Origin: Symbioplanes lichenis
GTDB taxonomy: Bacteria; Actinomycetota; Actinomycetes; Mycobacteriales; Micromonosporaceae
DNA length: 64,000 bases
Assembly: GCF_030709675.1 (NCBI RefSeq)
Contig: NZ_JAUZQD010000012.1
Coordinates: forward strand, 124,001-188,000
Reading direction: 5' to 3'
This document shows positions 1 through 6,400 of this stretch, piece after piece. The first letter of the stretch is position 1. Each line of letters opens with the position of its first letter. A program made the position numbers and the translations under genes. The notes beneath the pieces were generated by a model. That model did no database searches. It had not been told where the DNA came from and worked only from the letters and a program-made list of their open reading frames with translations.

Positions 1-422
1 GGCTCTGGCTGCACCTGCCGTTCCACGACTGGTCCTGGCCGGGCCCGTTCGTGGTTGCCGCGGTCGTCTACGGCCCCGTGAGCGCCCTGGTGGCCACGCA
101 GCTCCTGGCGCTCTATCTGCTGATCGCCGGCCGCTTCTTCGACGTCAACACCAACGAGCTGTTCGCGGGGCAGAGCATCGAGGACGCCAAGAGCTTCCTG
201 CGCCTGCACATCACCCCGGACGGCACCCTCACCGTGTACGCCATCGGCGTCAACCGCGTCTGCCGCAAGTGGACCGCCACGCCCGAGGGCGCGCCGCACG
301 ACTCCTGGCTCCGCCCCGCCGAGCCCCTCACCACTCATCTCATCGAGCCGCCCATCACCGTCGACGGCCCGACCACGCCCGAGTCGCCGCTGCCCGCCCC
401 GAGCGAGCCCGCCACGACCTGA
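1..422 (+). CDS. C-terminal part of a membrane-associated protein, possibly a metallophosphoesterase
   Basis: The reading frame is already open at base 3, so the gene starts upstream of the window; the first Met- or Val-type codon inside (51) is not the true start. The visible part has a hydrophobic segment of about 25 residues (bases 48-125), then a soluble tail with motifs such as NELFAGQSIEDAK, FLRLHI, TLTVYAIG and VCRKW, and ends in a Pro/Thr-rich stretch. From memory, this tail resembles the C-terminus of a family of actinobacterial membrane-linked calcineurin-like phosphoesterases, but no catalytic motif lies inside the window, so the function is uncertain. It is convergent with the PSP1 gene, and tandem repeats fill the gap. 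Confidence 0.55.
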   Translation, partial: LWLHLPFHDWSWPGPFVVAAVVYGPVSALVATQLLALYLLIAGRFFDVNTNELFAGQSIEDAKSFLRLHITPDGTLTVYAIGVNRVCRKWTATPEGAPHDSWLRPAEPLTTHLIEPPITVDGPTTPESPLPAPSEPATT

Positions 423-430
423 CGCCCCGC

Positions 431-550
431 CGCGACCCCGCTCGCCCGTCACGATCCGGCGCGCCGCGCCACGACTCAGCGCGCCCTGCAGCAATCCAGC
501 GCGCTCCGCCACGACGCAGCCCGCTCCGCCAGGACGCGGCGTGCTCCGGG
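431..550. repeat. 20-bp tandem repeat between convergent genes
   Basis: Consecutive 20-base units start at 451, 471, 491, 511 and 531, each with a pattern close to acgA-tcaGCgCGctccGcc; a weaker copy occupies 431-450. The array fills most of the gap between the phosphoesterase-like gene end (422) and the PSP1 gene end (570). Units differ at several positions, so the array is old or imperfectly homogenised. No coding role is apparent. Confidence 0.8.
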
Positions 551-569
551 CCGGCGACGACGGCGCGGG

Positions 570-1406
570 TCAGCCGTAGGTTTCGTCGTGGGCCTGGCGC
601 GGGCCGCACACCGAGGCTCGGCTGCAGGAGCAGCGGGAGCCGTCGGCGTCCATGCGGACCACGACCGAGTCCTTCGGGACGCTGTGAGCGACGACCCGCC
701 CGTCGCCCTCGGGGGTGGAGACGCGCGAGCCGACGGCCGGCGCCGTGGCCTGGAACTTCTGGTACAGCGGGTGTTCGTACTTGAGGCAGCACATGAGGCG
801 GCCGCAGGCGCCCGAGATGCGAAGGGGGTTGAGGGGAAGATCCTGGTCCTTGGCCATGCGGATGGTGACCGGCTCGAAGTCCGTGAGGAAGGTCGCACAG
901 CACAGGTCACGGCCGCAGGAGCCGATGCCGCCCTGGACCCGGGCGGAGTCGCGGGCCGAGAGCTGGCGGAGCTCGACCCGGCAGTGCAGGGTGGCGCCGA
1001 GGTCACGTACCAAAGAGCGGAAGTCGACCCGGTGCGGCGCCGTGAAGTAGATCGTGGTGCGGGGGCCGCCCGACCCCGCCTGGTCGAGCACGTGGTCGAC
1101 GGCGACGACCTTCATCGGCAGCTCGTGGGCCTTGATCAGCTTCTTGGCCGCGACCTTCGCCTCGGCCTTGCGTTTTCTGAGCAGGTCGTCGCGGCGGAGG
1201 TCCTGGTCGTCGGCGAGCCCGGCCACCTTGGGGAAGCCGTCCGTATCCTCGCTGACCCATTGCGCCGCCCAGACGCACTCCGCCACCTCGGGCCCGTCGT
1301 CGGTGGGGACCAGCACACGGTCGCCCACCTGCGGCGAGAACTCGCCCGGGTCGAGGTAGTAGAGGCGGCCGTACCGGTTGAAACTGACCGCGCACAGCAT
1401 GCCCAT
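570..1406 (-). CDS. PSP1/RicT-family protein (YaaT-like regulatory factor)
   Basis: A 278-residue protein starting at ATG 1406 with a GGGTGG sequence upstream. It has the cysteine-rich signature of PSP1 C-terminal domain proteins: a GSCGRDLCCATFL segment and SGACGRLMCCLKYEH, followed by a small beta-rich tail (GSRVSTPEGDGRVV). In Bacillus the homologue YaaT/RicT forms a complex with RicA and RicF, binds an iron-sulfur cluster and affects RNA processing and the phosphorelay; the actinobacterial role is poorly known. Family members usually sit beside the DNA polymerase III delta-prime gene. Here holB is about 3.8 kb away on the same strand, separated by the LPXTG gene and the YbaB/WXG trio. A second Cys cluster (CSCSRASVC) lies near the C-terminus. 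Confidence 0.9.
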   Translation of the reverse strand: MGMLCAVSFNRYGRLYYLDPGEFSPQVGDRVLVPTDDGPEVAECVWAAQWVSEDTDGFPKVAGLADDQDLRRDDLLRKRKAEAKVAAKKLIKAHELPMKVVAVDHVLDQAGSGGPRTTIYFTAPHRVDFRSLVRDLGATLHCRVELRQLSARDSARVQGGIGSCGRDLCCATFLTDFEPVTIRMAKDQDLPLNPLRISGACGRLMCCLKYEHPLYQKFQATAPAVGSRVSTPEGDGRVVAHSVPKDSVVVRMDADGSRCSCSRASVCGPRQAHDETYG

Positions 1407-1547
1407 GCATCCACCCTACGGCGACGTACCGTGCGTGCGAAATGGTCCAGAACTACATAGACCCCCGCAACCCCCCGCATCGAACCTCGTTGGGCAGTCC
1501 CGTAGACGCCGCCCACGCGGCGGCTTTCCTTGGGGGAGGACATTTTC

Positions 1548-3449
1548 ATGACGCCCGTCGGGCCCGCACGAAATGATCATGGTCGAACTGTCGGTGCGAC
1601 CGGCGTTCCGACACATCGGGATGATCGGGCGCATTCTGCTCGTACGCCGGCGATCGTCGAATTCGCCCGCGGACGCGCCCTCGCCGTGCCGGCACTGCTC
1701 GGCGGCCGATCGGTGACCAGCGCAAATGGCCTGGTCGGCAGCCTGCCTGGGACCCGCGTGAATGGCCTGGTCGGCGGGCGGCCGGGGACGCGGGTGCGGC
1801 GGGGTTTGGTGGCTGCCGGTGCCTTCGGGGCGATCAGTGCTCTGCTGCTGCCGATGCCTGCTCACGCCGCGCCGGCGTTGTGCGAGGGCACCCAGCGGTA
1901 CTCGGCGCAGTCCGGCAGTCAGATCATGCGAATCACCGAGCTCGACCTCGACGGCAAGCGCACCGAGGAGAAGACCGGACCGGCGGTGCACCTCGGCGAC
2001 GCCAAGTCCGCGATGGTGGCGCAGGCGCCGGTGAGTTCGGCCGCCGTGGCGCGCATGCTCGACGCCAAGGACGACGCCACGCACGAGTCGGTGACGCACC
2101 TGCTCACCCAGCAGGCGCCGCCGACGAACAAGACCGCCGCGAAGCTGCCGACCCGTCCGGCGGACATCGGGCCGCTCAGCCTCGGCGACGGGAAGCTGAG
2201 CACCCACGCGCGCTGGGTGGACGGCATGGCCTGCGGCGTGAAGTACGGGGAGGTGACTCGCGCCACGGCACGACTCGGTACGGCAGCCCTCTCCGACGGG
2301 GACGAGCAGCTGGCGGCCGTACCGGCGAAGGTGGAAAGCGTGAGCACGACGGCGCTGGAGCGAAACGGCTCGGCCGCGACCACCGTGGCGGGCGCCACCT
2401 TGACCGGCGGCGATCTCGAGCTGCTCGACGGGGCGGTCCGCATCAGGGTCAAGAAGGCGCCGCACCTCGAAGCGCGGATGTCCACGAAGGACGGCGGGGA
2501 GGTGCGCTACGTCCCGGCCGTTGTGGAGGTGACCGGGGAGGGCGTGCGCCGCGCCCGCCTGAACGAGGCCGGCGACGAGGTGGAAGTCACCGTCAAGGCG
2601 CCCGTGTCCGCGCACTCGGGGAACTCCCCCGCCGAGGATCAAGAGACGGACAAGGCCGAGGAGAGTACGAAGCAGCGAGCGTCGCAGCGCGCCGACGACT
2701 CCGGCGACGGGCCGACCGGTGGCTCGTCCGACGACTCTGGCGCGGGGGCGGTCCGTGGCTCGTCCGACGGTTCGCCGCTGGGGCTGCTCGGGCGGTTGCC
2801 GATCATCGGCGGGCTGCTGGGCGGCGGGAAGAACACGCCGTTGCCCGAGGTCCCGGGCGTACCCGAGGTGAGCGAGCCGGAGACCGCGCCGGCCGACGAC
2901 CTTGACAATGGCGCTGGTCACGACGGCTCGAACTCCGGCGACGGCGCCGACTCGGACGCCGGACGTGAATCGAACTCCGGCGATGACTCGGGGGCCGGCG
3001 ACGATTCGGGGGCCGGCGACGGCTCGGGGGCTGACAGCTCGGACGCCAACGGTGGCTCGGCGGCTGAGACGAAGGTCACCGTCTCGCTCGGCGAAGTTCG
3101 CCAGGCCACCAACAACCACGCCATCGCGGCGCGGGCGGCGGCACTTTCGGTGCGCATCGCCCAGGGTACGGGCGGCAACCGCACCAAGCCCGGCTACGCC
3201 AAGTCCCGTACCGTCAGCTTCGACCTCGGCGTCCTCGAAGCCGCCGCCGTCTCCCCCGAACCCGCGAGCGCCGCCACCGGCACCGCACCCGGCGGAATCT
3301 CCGGCGGCACAGCAGGCATGGCCGGCGGCGCCGCGACCCTGCCCATCACCGGCCCGAAGGTGACCGTCGTCGCCTTCACCGGCCTGGGCCTGCTCATCGC
3401 CGGCGTGGCAGCAGTCGTCGCCACCACCCGCCGCCGCTCCCGCCCCTGA
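1548..3449 (+). CDS. LPXTG-type cell-wall-anchored surface protein
   Basis: ATG 1548 is preceded by a strong ribosome binding site (GGGGGAGGACA, 8-nt spacing), giving 633 residues. About 82 residues precede a classic signal peptide (RRGLVAAGAFGAIS...PAHA). The mature part is a beta-rich ectodomain, followed by an Asp/Ser/Gly-rich stalk (about residues 345-515) and a sortase signal LPITG, a hydrophobic helix and the tail RRRSRP. This is the usual order for sortase-anchored proteins, so it is probably covalently attached to peptidoglycan. No known ectodomain family was recognised. An alternative GTG start at 1794 would put the signal peptide at the very N-terminus but has only a weak ribosome binding site. 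No sortase gene is in the window. Confidence 0.8.
   Translation: MTPVGPARNDHGRTVGATGVPTHRDDRAHSARTPAIVEFARGRALAVPALLGGRSVTSANGLVGSLPGTRVNGLVGGRPGTRVRRGLVAAGAFGAISALLLPMPAHAAPALCEGTQRYSAQSGSQIMRITELDLDGKRTEEKTGPAVHLGDAKSAMVAQAPVSSAAVARMLDAKDDATHESVTHLLTQQAPPTNKTAAKLPTRPADIGPLSLGDGKLSTHARWVDGMACGVKYGEVTRATARLGTAALSDGDEQLAAVPAKVESVSTTALERNGSAATTVAGATLTGGDLELLDGAVRIRVKKAPHLEARMSTKDGGEVRYVPAVVEVTGEGVRRARLNEAGDEVEVTVKAPVSAHSGNSPAEDQETDKAEESTKQRASQRADDSGDGPTGGSSDDSGAGAVRGSSDGSPLGLLGRLPIIGGLLGGGKNTPLPEVPGVPEVSEPETAPADDLDNGAGHDGSNSGDGADSDAGRESNSGDDSGAGDDSGAGDGSGADSSDANGGSAAETKVTVSLGEVRQATNNHAIAARAAALSVRIAQGTGGNRTKPGYAKSRTVSFDLGVLEAAAVSPEPASAATGTAPGGISGGTAGMAGGAATLPITGPKVTVVAFTGLGLLIAGVAAVVATTRRRSRP
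1725..1796 (+). repeat. In-frame 36-bp tandem duplication in the LPXTG gene leader
   Basis: Two consecutive 36-base units (1725-1760 and 1761-1796) encode NGLVGSLPGTRV and NGLVGGRPGTRV just before the signal peptide. The duplication is in frame, which is consistent with the region being translated from the upstream ATG at 1548. Confidence 0.75.
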
Positions 3450-3484
3450 CCACCCAGCTGCGGCGCCTCTCCAAGACCCGGATC

Positions 3485-3712
3485 GGCGCCGCAGCCAACG
3501 CCCGCCGACGGTCACGTCACCGTGTCCGTCAAGCGGCGCCGCAGCCGACGCCCGCCGACGGTCACTTCACCTCGCTCGTCAAGCGGCGCCGTGGCCGACC
3601 GAGCGTGCCGATCAAGCCCCAGCTCCACAGCGCATTCGAGGCGCGTTTCGGATCAAAGTGTCGGCGGTCACTTCGGCATGTCCGGCAAACGGCGCTGACG
3701 CCGACGCGCGTT
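3485..3712. repeat. 50-bp intergenic tandem repeat with a degenerate outlying copy
   Basis: The motif ggcgccgcagcc recurs at exactly 50-base spacing (3485, 3535), and ggcgccgtggcc follows at 3585. Each full unit continues with acgcccgccgacggtcac and a cgtcaag end. A degenerate relative (cggtcacttc ... cgccgacgcgcg) lies at about 3665-3712. The array fills the 287-base gap between the convergent LPXTG gene and the WXG-motif gene; no gene is visible there. Confidence 0.8.
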
Positions 3713-3735
3713 ACCGAGTCGGAGATCGTTTCGGG

Positions 3736-4347
3736 TCAGAGGGTGAGCGGCTGCTTCAGCTTGCTTGTCTCGAACAGCAGGTCCTGGCCGGCGTCGTAGG
3801 CGTCCGCGACGGCTCGGAGCACCACCGTCGCCGCCTCGGCGGCCGCCATGGTGTCGGGCAGGGAGTGCGGGTCGGGCTCCTCGCCGGAGAGCCGGACCGA
3901 CTCGATGGAGGTCAGGATCTCGACGAGGGCCGCGGCGGTGGCGCTTCGGGTGGTGGACATCCATTCGGCCAGGCGCTCGGCGAGGGTGGCGGAGGCGGCG
4001 AGGCGCTCGTCGAGACTCCGGTCGGTGCCGCTGATGTGTTTGGCCAGGCGTTGGCGGGTGCGGTCGTAGGCGTCGGCGGCCGGGCCGGACCAGGGGCCCG
4101 GGCCGGGCAGGGAGGCGGCGATGCCCGCGTAGGCGTGGGACTCGCGCCGGAGCCGCCGGGCCGCCTCGTGCAGCTCGGCCGGGCGGAGGGCCGCGACCGT
4201 CTGCACCGCATCGCCGGGCAGCAGCCGGACGCGTCGGATCTGGTGCCACACCTCGTGTCCGGCCGGCGCGCCGCCCCATTCGAGCATCGCGTCGACGCGG
4301 CGCAGCAGGGCGTCGGTCAGGGGTAGGAGCCGGTCGAGGCTGTCCAT
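3736..4347 (-). CDS. Helical WXG-motif protein, last gene of a coupled trio
   Basis: 203 residues from ATG 4347. It is predicted to be almost entirely helical and has a WSGPAADAYD motif about 85 residues in, resembling the Trp-x-Gly turn of WXG100/ESAT-6 proteins but inside a longer chain. The start overlaps the stop of the preceding gene by one base (TGATG), so translation is probably coupled. The neighbours are an EspC-like and a YbaB-like gene, which suggests a type VII secretion link. Longer alternative starts run into the upstream genes and are not credible. The function is not established. Confidence 0.75.
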   Translation of the reverse strand: MDSLDRLLPLTDALLRRVDAMLEWGGAPAGHEVWHQIRRVRLLPGDAVQTVAALRPAELHEAARRLRRESHAYAGIAASLPGPGPWSGPAADAYDRTRQRLAKHISGTDRSLDERLAASATLAERLAEWMSTTRSATAAALVEILTSIESVRLSGEEPDPHSLPDTMAAAEAATVVLRAVADAYDAGQDLLFETSKLKQPLTL

Positions 4348-4664
4348 CAGAAGCCTCGCTGGAAGCGGTGGGCCACGGTCGCGTCGGTCGCCGCGTATTC
4401 CTCGTCGGTGACGCGTACGTCGGCGGCGAGGTTGCGCAGGCGGGTCGCGGCGTCGGCTGCTTCGAACGCGCGGGCGGCCAAGGCGGCGGCGAAGTGGTCG
4501 CGCATCTCCCGGGCCACTCGCCCCGGAAGGCCGTCGCCCACCCCGGAGGGCGAGTCGGCCGGGCCGAAAGACGCGCGTGTCATCTCGTACGCCGGGAGGT
4601 CTCGCTCGGTCGTCTCCAGCTCGCCGACGGCATGCTCCAGCTTGTCCAGGATCTCTTCCAGCAT
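4347..4664 (-). CDS. EspC-like small helical protein (putative type VII secretion target)
   Basis: 105 residues from ATG 4664. The C-terminal half (ATRLRNLAADVRVTDEEY followed by ATDATVAHRF) matches the pattern of the ESX-1 EspC family of excreted or secretion-associated helical proteins. It overlaps its neighbours by one base at each end (TGATG both times), so three genes form one translationally coupled unit. No WXG motif is seen. The family call rests on pattern recognition alone. Confidence 0.7.
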   Translation of the reverse strand: MLEEILDKLEHAVGELETTERDLPAYEMTRASFGPADSPSGVGDGLPGRVAREMRDHFAAALAARAFEAADAATRLRNLAADVRVTDEEYAATDATVAHRFQRGF

Positions 4665-4990
4665 CACTGCTCTCCGAGCACCCGGAAGCCGTTGAAGACC
4701 TCGTCGTGCAGTTTTCGCCGCGCCCACTCCGCCGCTTGTGCCGCGTTGGTGACCACTGCCTGCACCTCCCTCGCCAAGTCCGGGCCCGTCCGGTTGTGCA
4801 GCGAGCCCCGGATGCGCACCTCGGTGATGGTGCCGGTCGCACTGACCAGCAGCTCGATCGAGCCGTCCGGCGACTGCACCGACACGACATGGGCCGCGAC
4901 CACCCGTTCGTATTCAGCCCGCAGGGCATCGAGCCGTTGGTGCCGCTCGATCGCCTCGTCGATCCACGCCTCGTCTATCTCACGGGGCAT
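4664..4990 (-). CDS. YbaB/EbfC-family nucleoid-associated-like protein
   Basis: 108 residues from ATG 4990, with AAGGAG seven bases upstream. The layout is a helical N-terminus, a central beta-rich stretch (VSATGTITEVRIRG) and a C-terminal helix (AREVQAVVTNAAQAA), as in YbaB/EbfC proteins, which dimerise and bind DNA. It heads the coupled trio with the EspC-like and WXG-motif genes. In actinobacteria, YbaB-like genes often occur beside WXG100-type genes, so it may serve secretion or regulation rather than general nucleoid structure. Confidence 0.8.
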   Translation of the reverse strand: MPREIDEAWIDEAIERHQRLDALRAEYERVVAAHVVSVQSPDGSIELLVSATGTITEVRIRGSLHNRTGPDLAREVQAVVTNAAQAAEWARRKLHDEVFNGFRVLGEQ

Positions 4991-5085
4991 GCGCGGACTC
5001 CTTACGTAGCGTGCCGCAGCTGTTGCGTTACGCAGGCGACGCTACTCGGTCCGACAGTCGCCGCGCATCCCAAGTGGACACAGCC

Positions 5086-5111
5086 TGTGGATAACCGTCG
5101 CCTGTGGATAA
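5086..5111 (-). promoter_or_regulatory. Pair of perfect DnaA-box sequences
   Basis: TGTGGATAA occurs at 5086-5094 and 5103-5111, the reverse complement of the consensus DnaA box TTATCCACA. Both copies are embedded in the longer identical string CCTGTGGATAAC. They lie in the 200-base gap upstream of the YbaB-like gene and downstream of holB. Similar pairs occur at 12540, 28171 and 43104. Confidence 0.65.
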
Positions 5112-5190
5112 CTCGCTGCCGCAACCTCTGGCGGGGCTAGGGTTTGCGCCACCTGGACGTACCCCATGCGTAAGGAGGTGGATCGTGCAA

Positions 5191-6381
5191 TCAACCGCGC
5201 CAGAGGCTCAGCATCATGGCTTCCACGGCGATCTTGGGCTTGACGTTCTGGTCGATGGCCTCGCGGCAGGCGAGCACTGCTTCGAGGCGGCGGAGCGTGC
5301 TCTCCGGGGTCCACTTCTCGGCGGCGGCCGAGCTCTGGGTGGCGGTGTCGGTGTGGACGACACCCACCGGGGCGCGCAGCGAGGTGACCAGGACGTCGCG
5401 ATAGAAGGCGGCGAGGTCGACGAGGGCCCGGTCGAGGGCGTCGCGTTGGGCCCGGGTGAGGCGGGACTTCTGCCGCTTCTCGAGCTCCTTGAGCTGGCCG
5501 GCGGCGCCACGCATCGCTCCGGCGGCGCCCCGGCCGGTGCCACCGGCGCCGAGGGCCTGCTCGAGGGCTGCCCGCTCGGAGGTGACCGTGTCGGCCGACG
5601 CGGCGGCGGCCTCGGCCTCGGCGGCTTCGATGAGGGCGGAGGCGGCGTCGAAGCAGGCGCCCACACCCGTGAGCCGGCGCGGGACGGTGAGGACGGCTTC
5701 GCGACGGGCGCGGGCGTCGGGGTCGTTGGCGAGCCGTTTCGCCCGGCCGACGTGACCCTGGGCGGCCGCGGCGGCCCAGGCGGCCAGATCGGGGGCGACG
5801 CCGTCGCGCCGGACGAGCACTTCGGCGACGGCATCGGCCGGGGGCTGGCGCAGCGCCACGACCCGGCAGCGCGAGCGGATGGTCACCGAGATGTCGTCGG
5901 GATGCGTCGACGGGGTGCAGAGCAGGAAGACCGTGCGGGGCGGGGGCTCCTCGATCGCCTTGAGGAGGGCATTGCCGGCCGCCTCGGTGAGCCGGTCGGC
6001 GTCCTCGATCACGACGGCCTGCCAGCGGCCGCCGGAGGGAGCGCTGGCGGCCCGCAACACCAGGGCTCGCATCTCGCTGACACTGATGGACAAGCCCTCC
6101 GGCACGACGAAGCGCACATCGGCATGGGTGCCGCCGAGGGCCGTGCGGCAGCCGTGGCACTCGCCGCAACCCGTGCCGTCGCGCTCGCACTGGAGGGCGG
6201 CGGCGAAGGAGCGAGCTGCCACCGAGCGGCCGGAGCCGGGCGGGCCCGTGAAGATCCACGCGTGCGTCATCGCCCCGTTGCCGGCGGTGTCACCGGCCAC
6301 GATGCGGGCGGCGGCCGCGGCGGCCCGGCTCAGCGTCGCGACGGCCTCGGCCTGCCCGACCAGCTCGGCGAAGACACTCAT
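5191..6381 (-). CDS. holB: DNA polymerase III clamp loader subunit delta-prime
   Basis: 396 residues from ATG 6381. It carries a P-loop-like GPPGSGRS near residue 45, a zinc-binding four-cysteine cluster (CERDGTGCGECHGC), the AAA+ Walker-B-like IEDADRL segment, the sensor/SRC motif (RSRCR) and LLKAIEEPP. Delta-prime is part of the clamp loader that places the beta clamp on DNA. The central linker is Ala-rich and low in complexity. The gene sits 19 bases downstream of the thymidylate kinase fusion, an adjacency typical of actinobacteria. Confidence 0.93.
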   Translation of the reverse strand: MSVFAELVGQAEAVATLSRAAAAAARIVAGDTAGNGAMTHAWIFTGPPGSGRSVAARSFAAALQCERDGTGCGECHGCRTALGGTHADVRFVVPEGLSISVSEMRALVLRAASAPSGGRWQAVVIEDADRLTEAAGNALLKAIEEPPPRTVFLLCTPSTHPDDISVTIRSRCRVVALRQPPADAVAEVLVRRDGVAPDLAAWAAAAAQGHVGRAKRLANDPDARARREAVLTVPRRLTGVGACFDAASALIEAAEAEAAAASADTVTSERAALEQALGAGGTGRGAAGAMRGAAGQLKELEKRQKSRLTRAQRDALDRALVDLAAFYRDVLVTSLRAPVGVVHTDTATQSSAAAEKWTPESTLRRLEAVLACREAIDQNVKPKIAVEAMMLSLWRG

Positions 6382-6400
6382 GACGTCAATTCTCGCTCGC

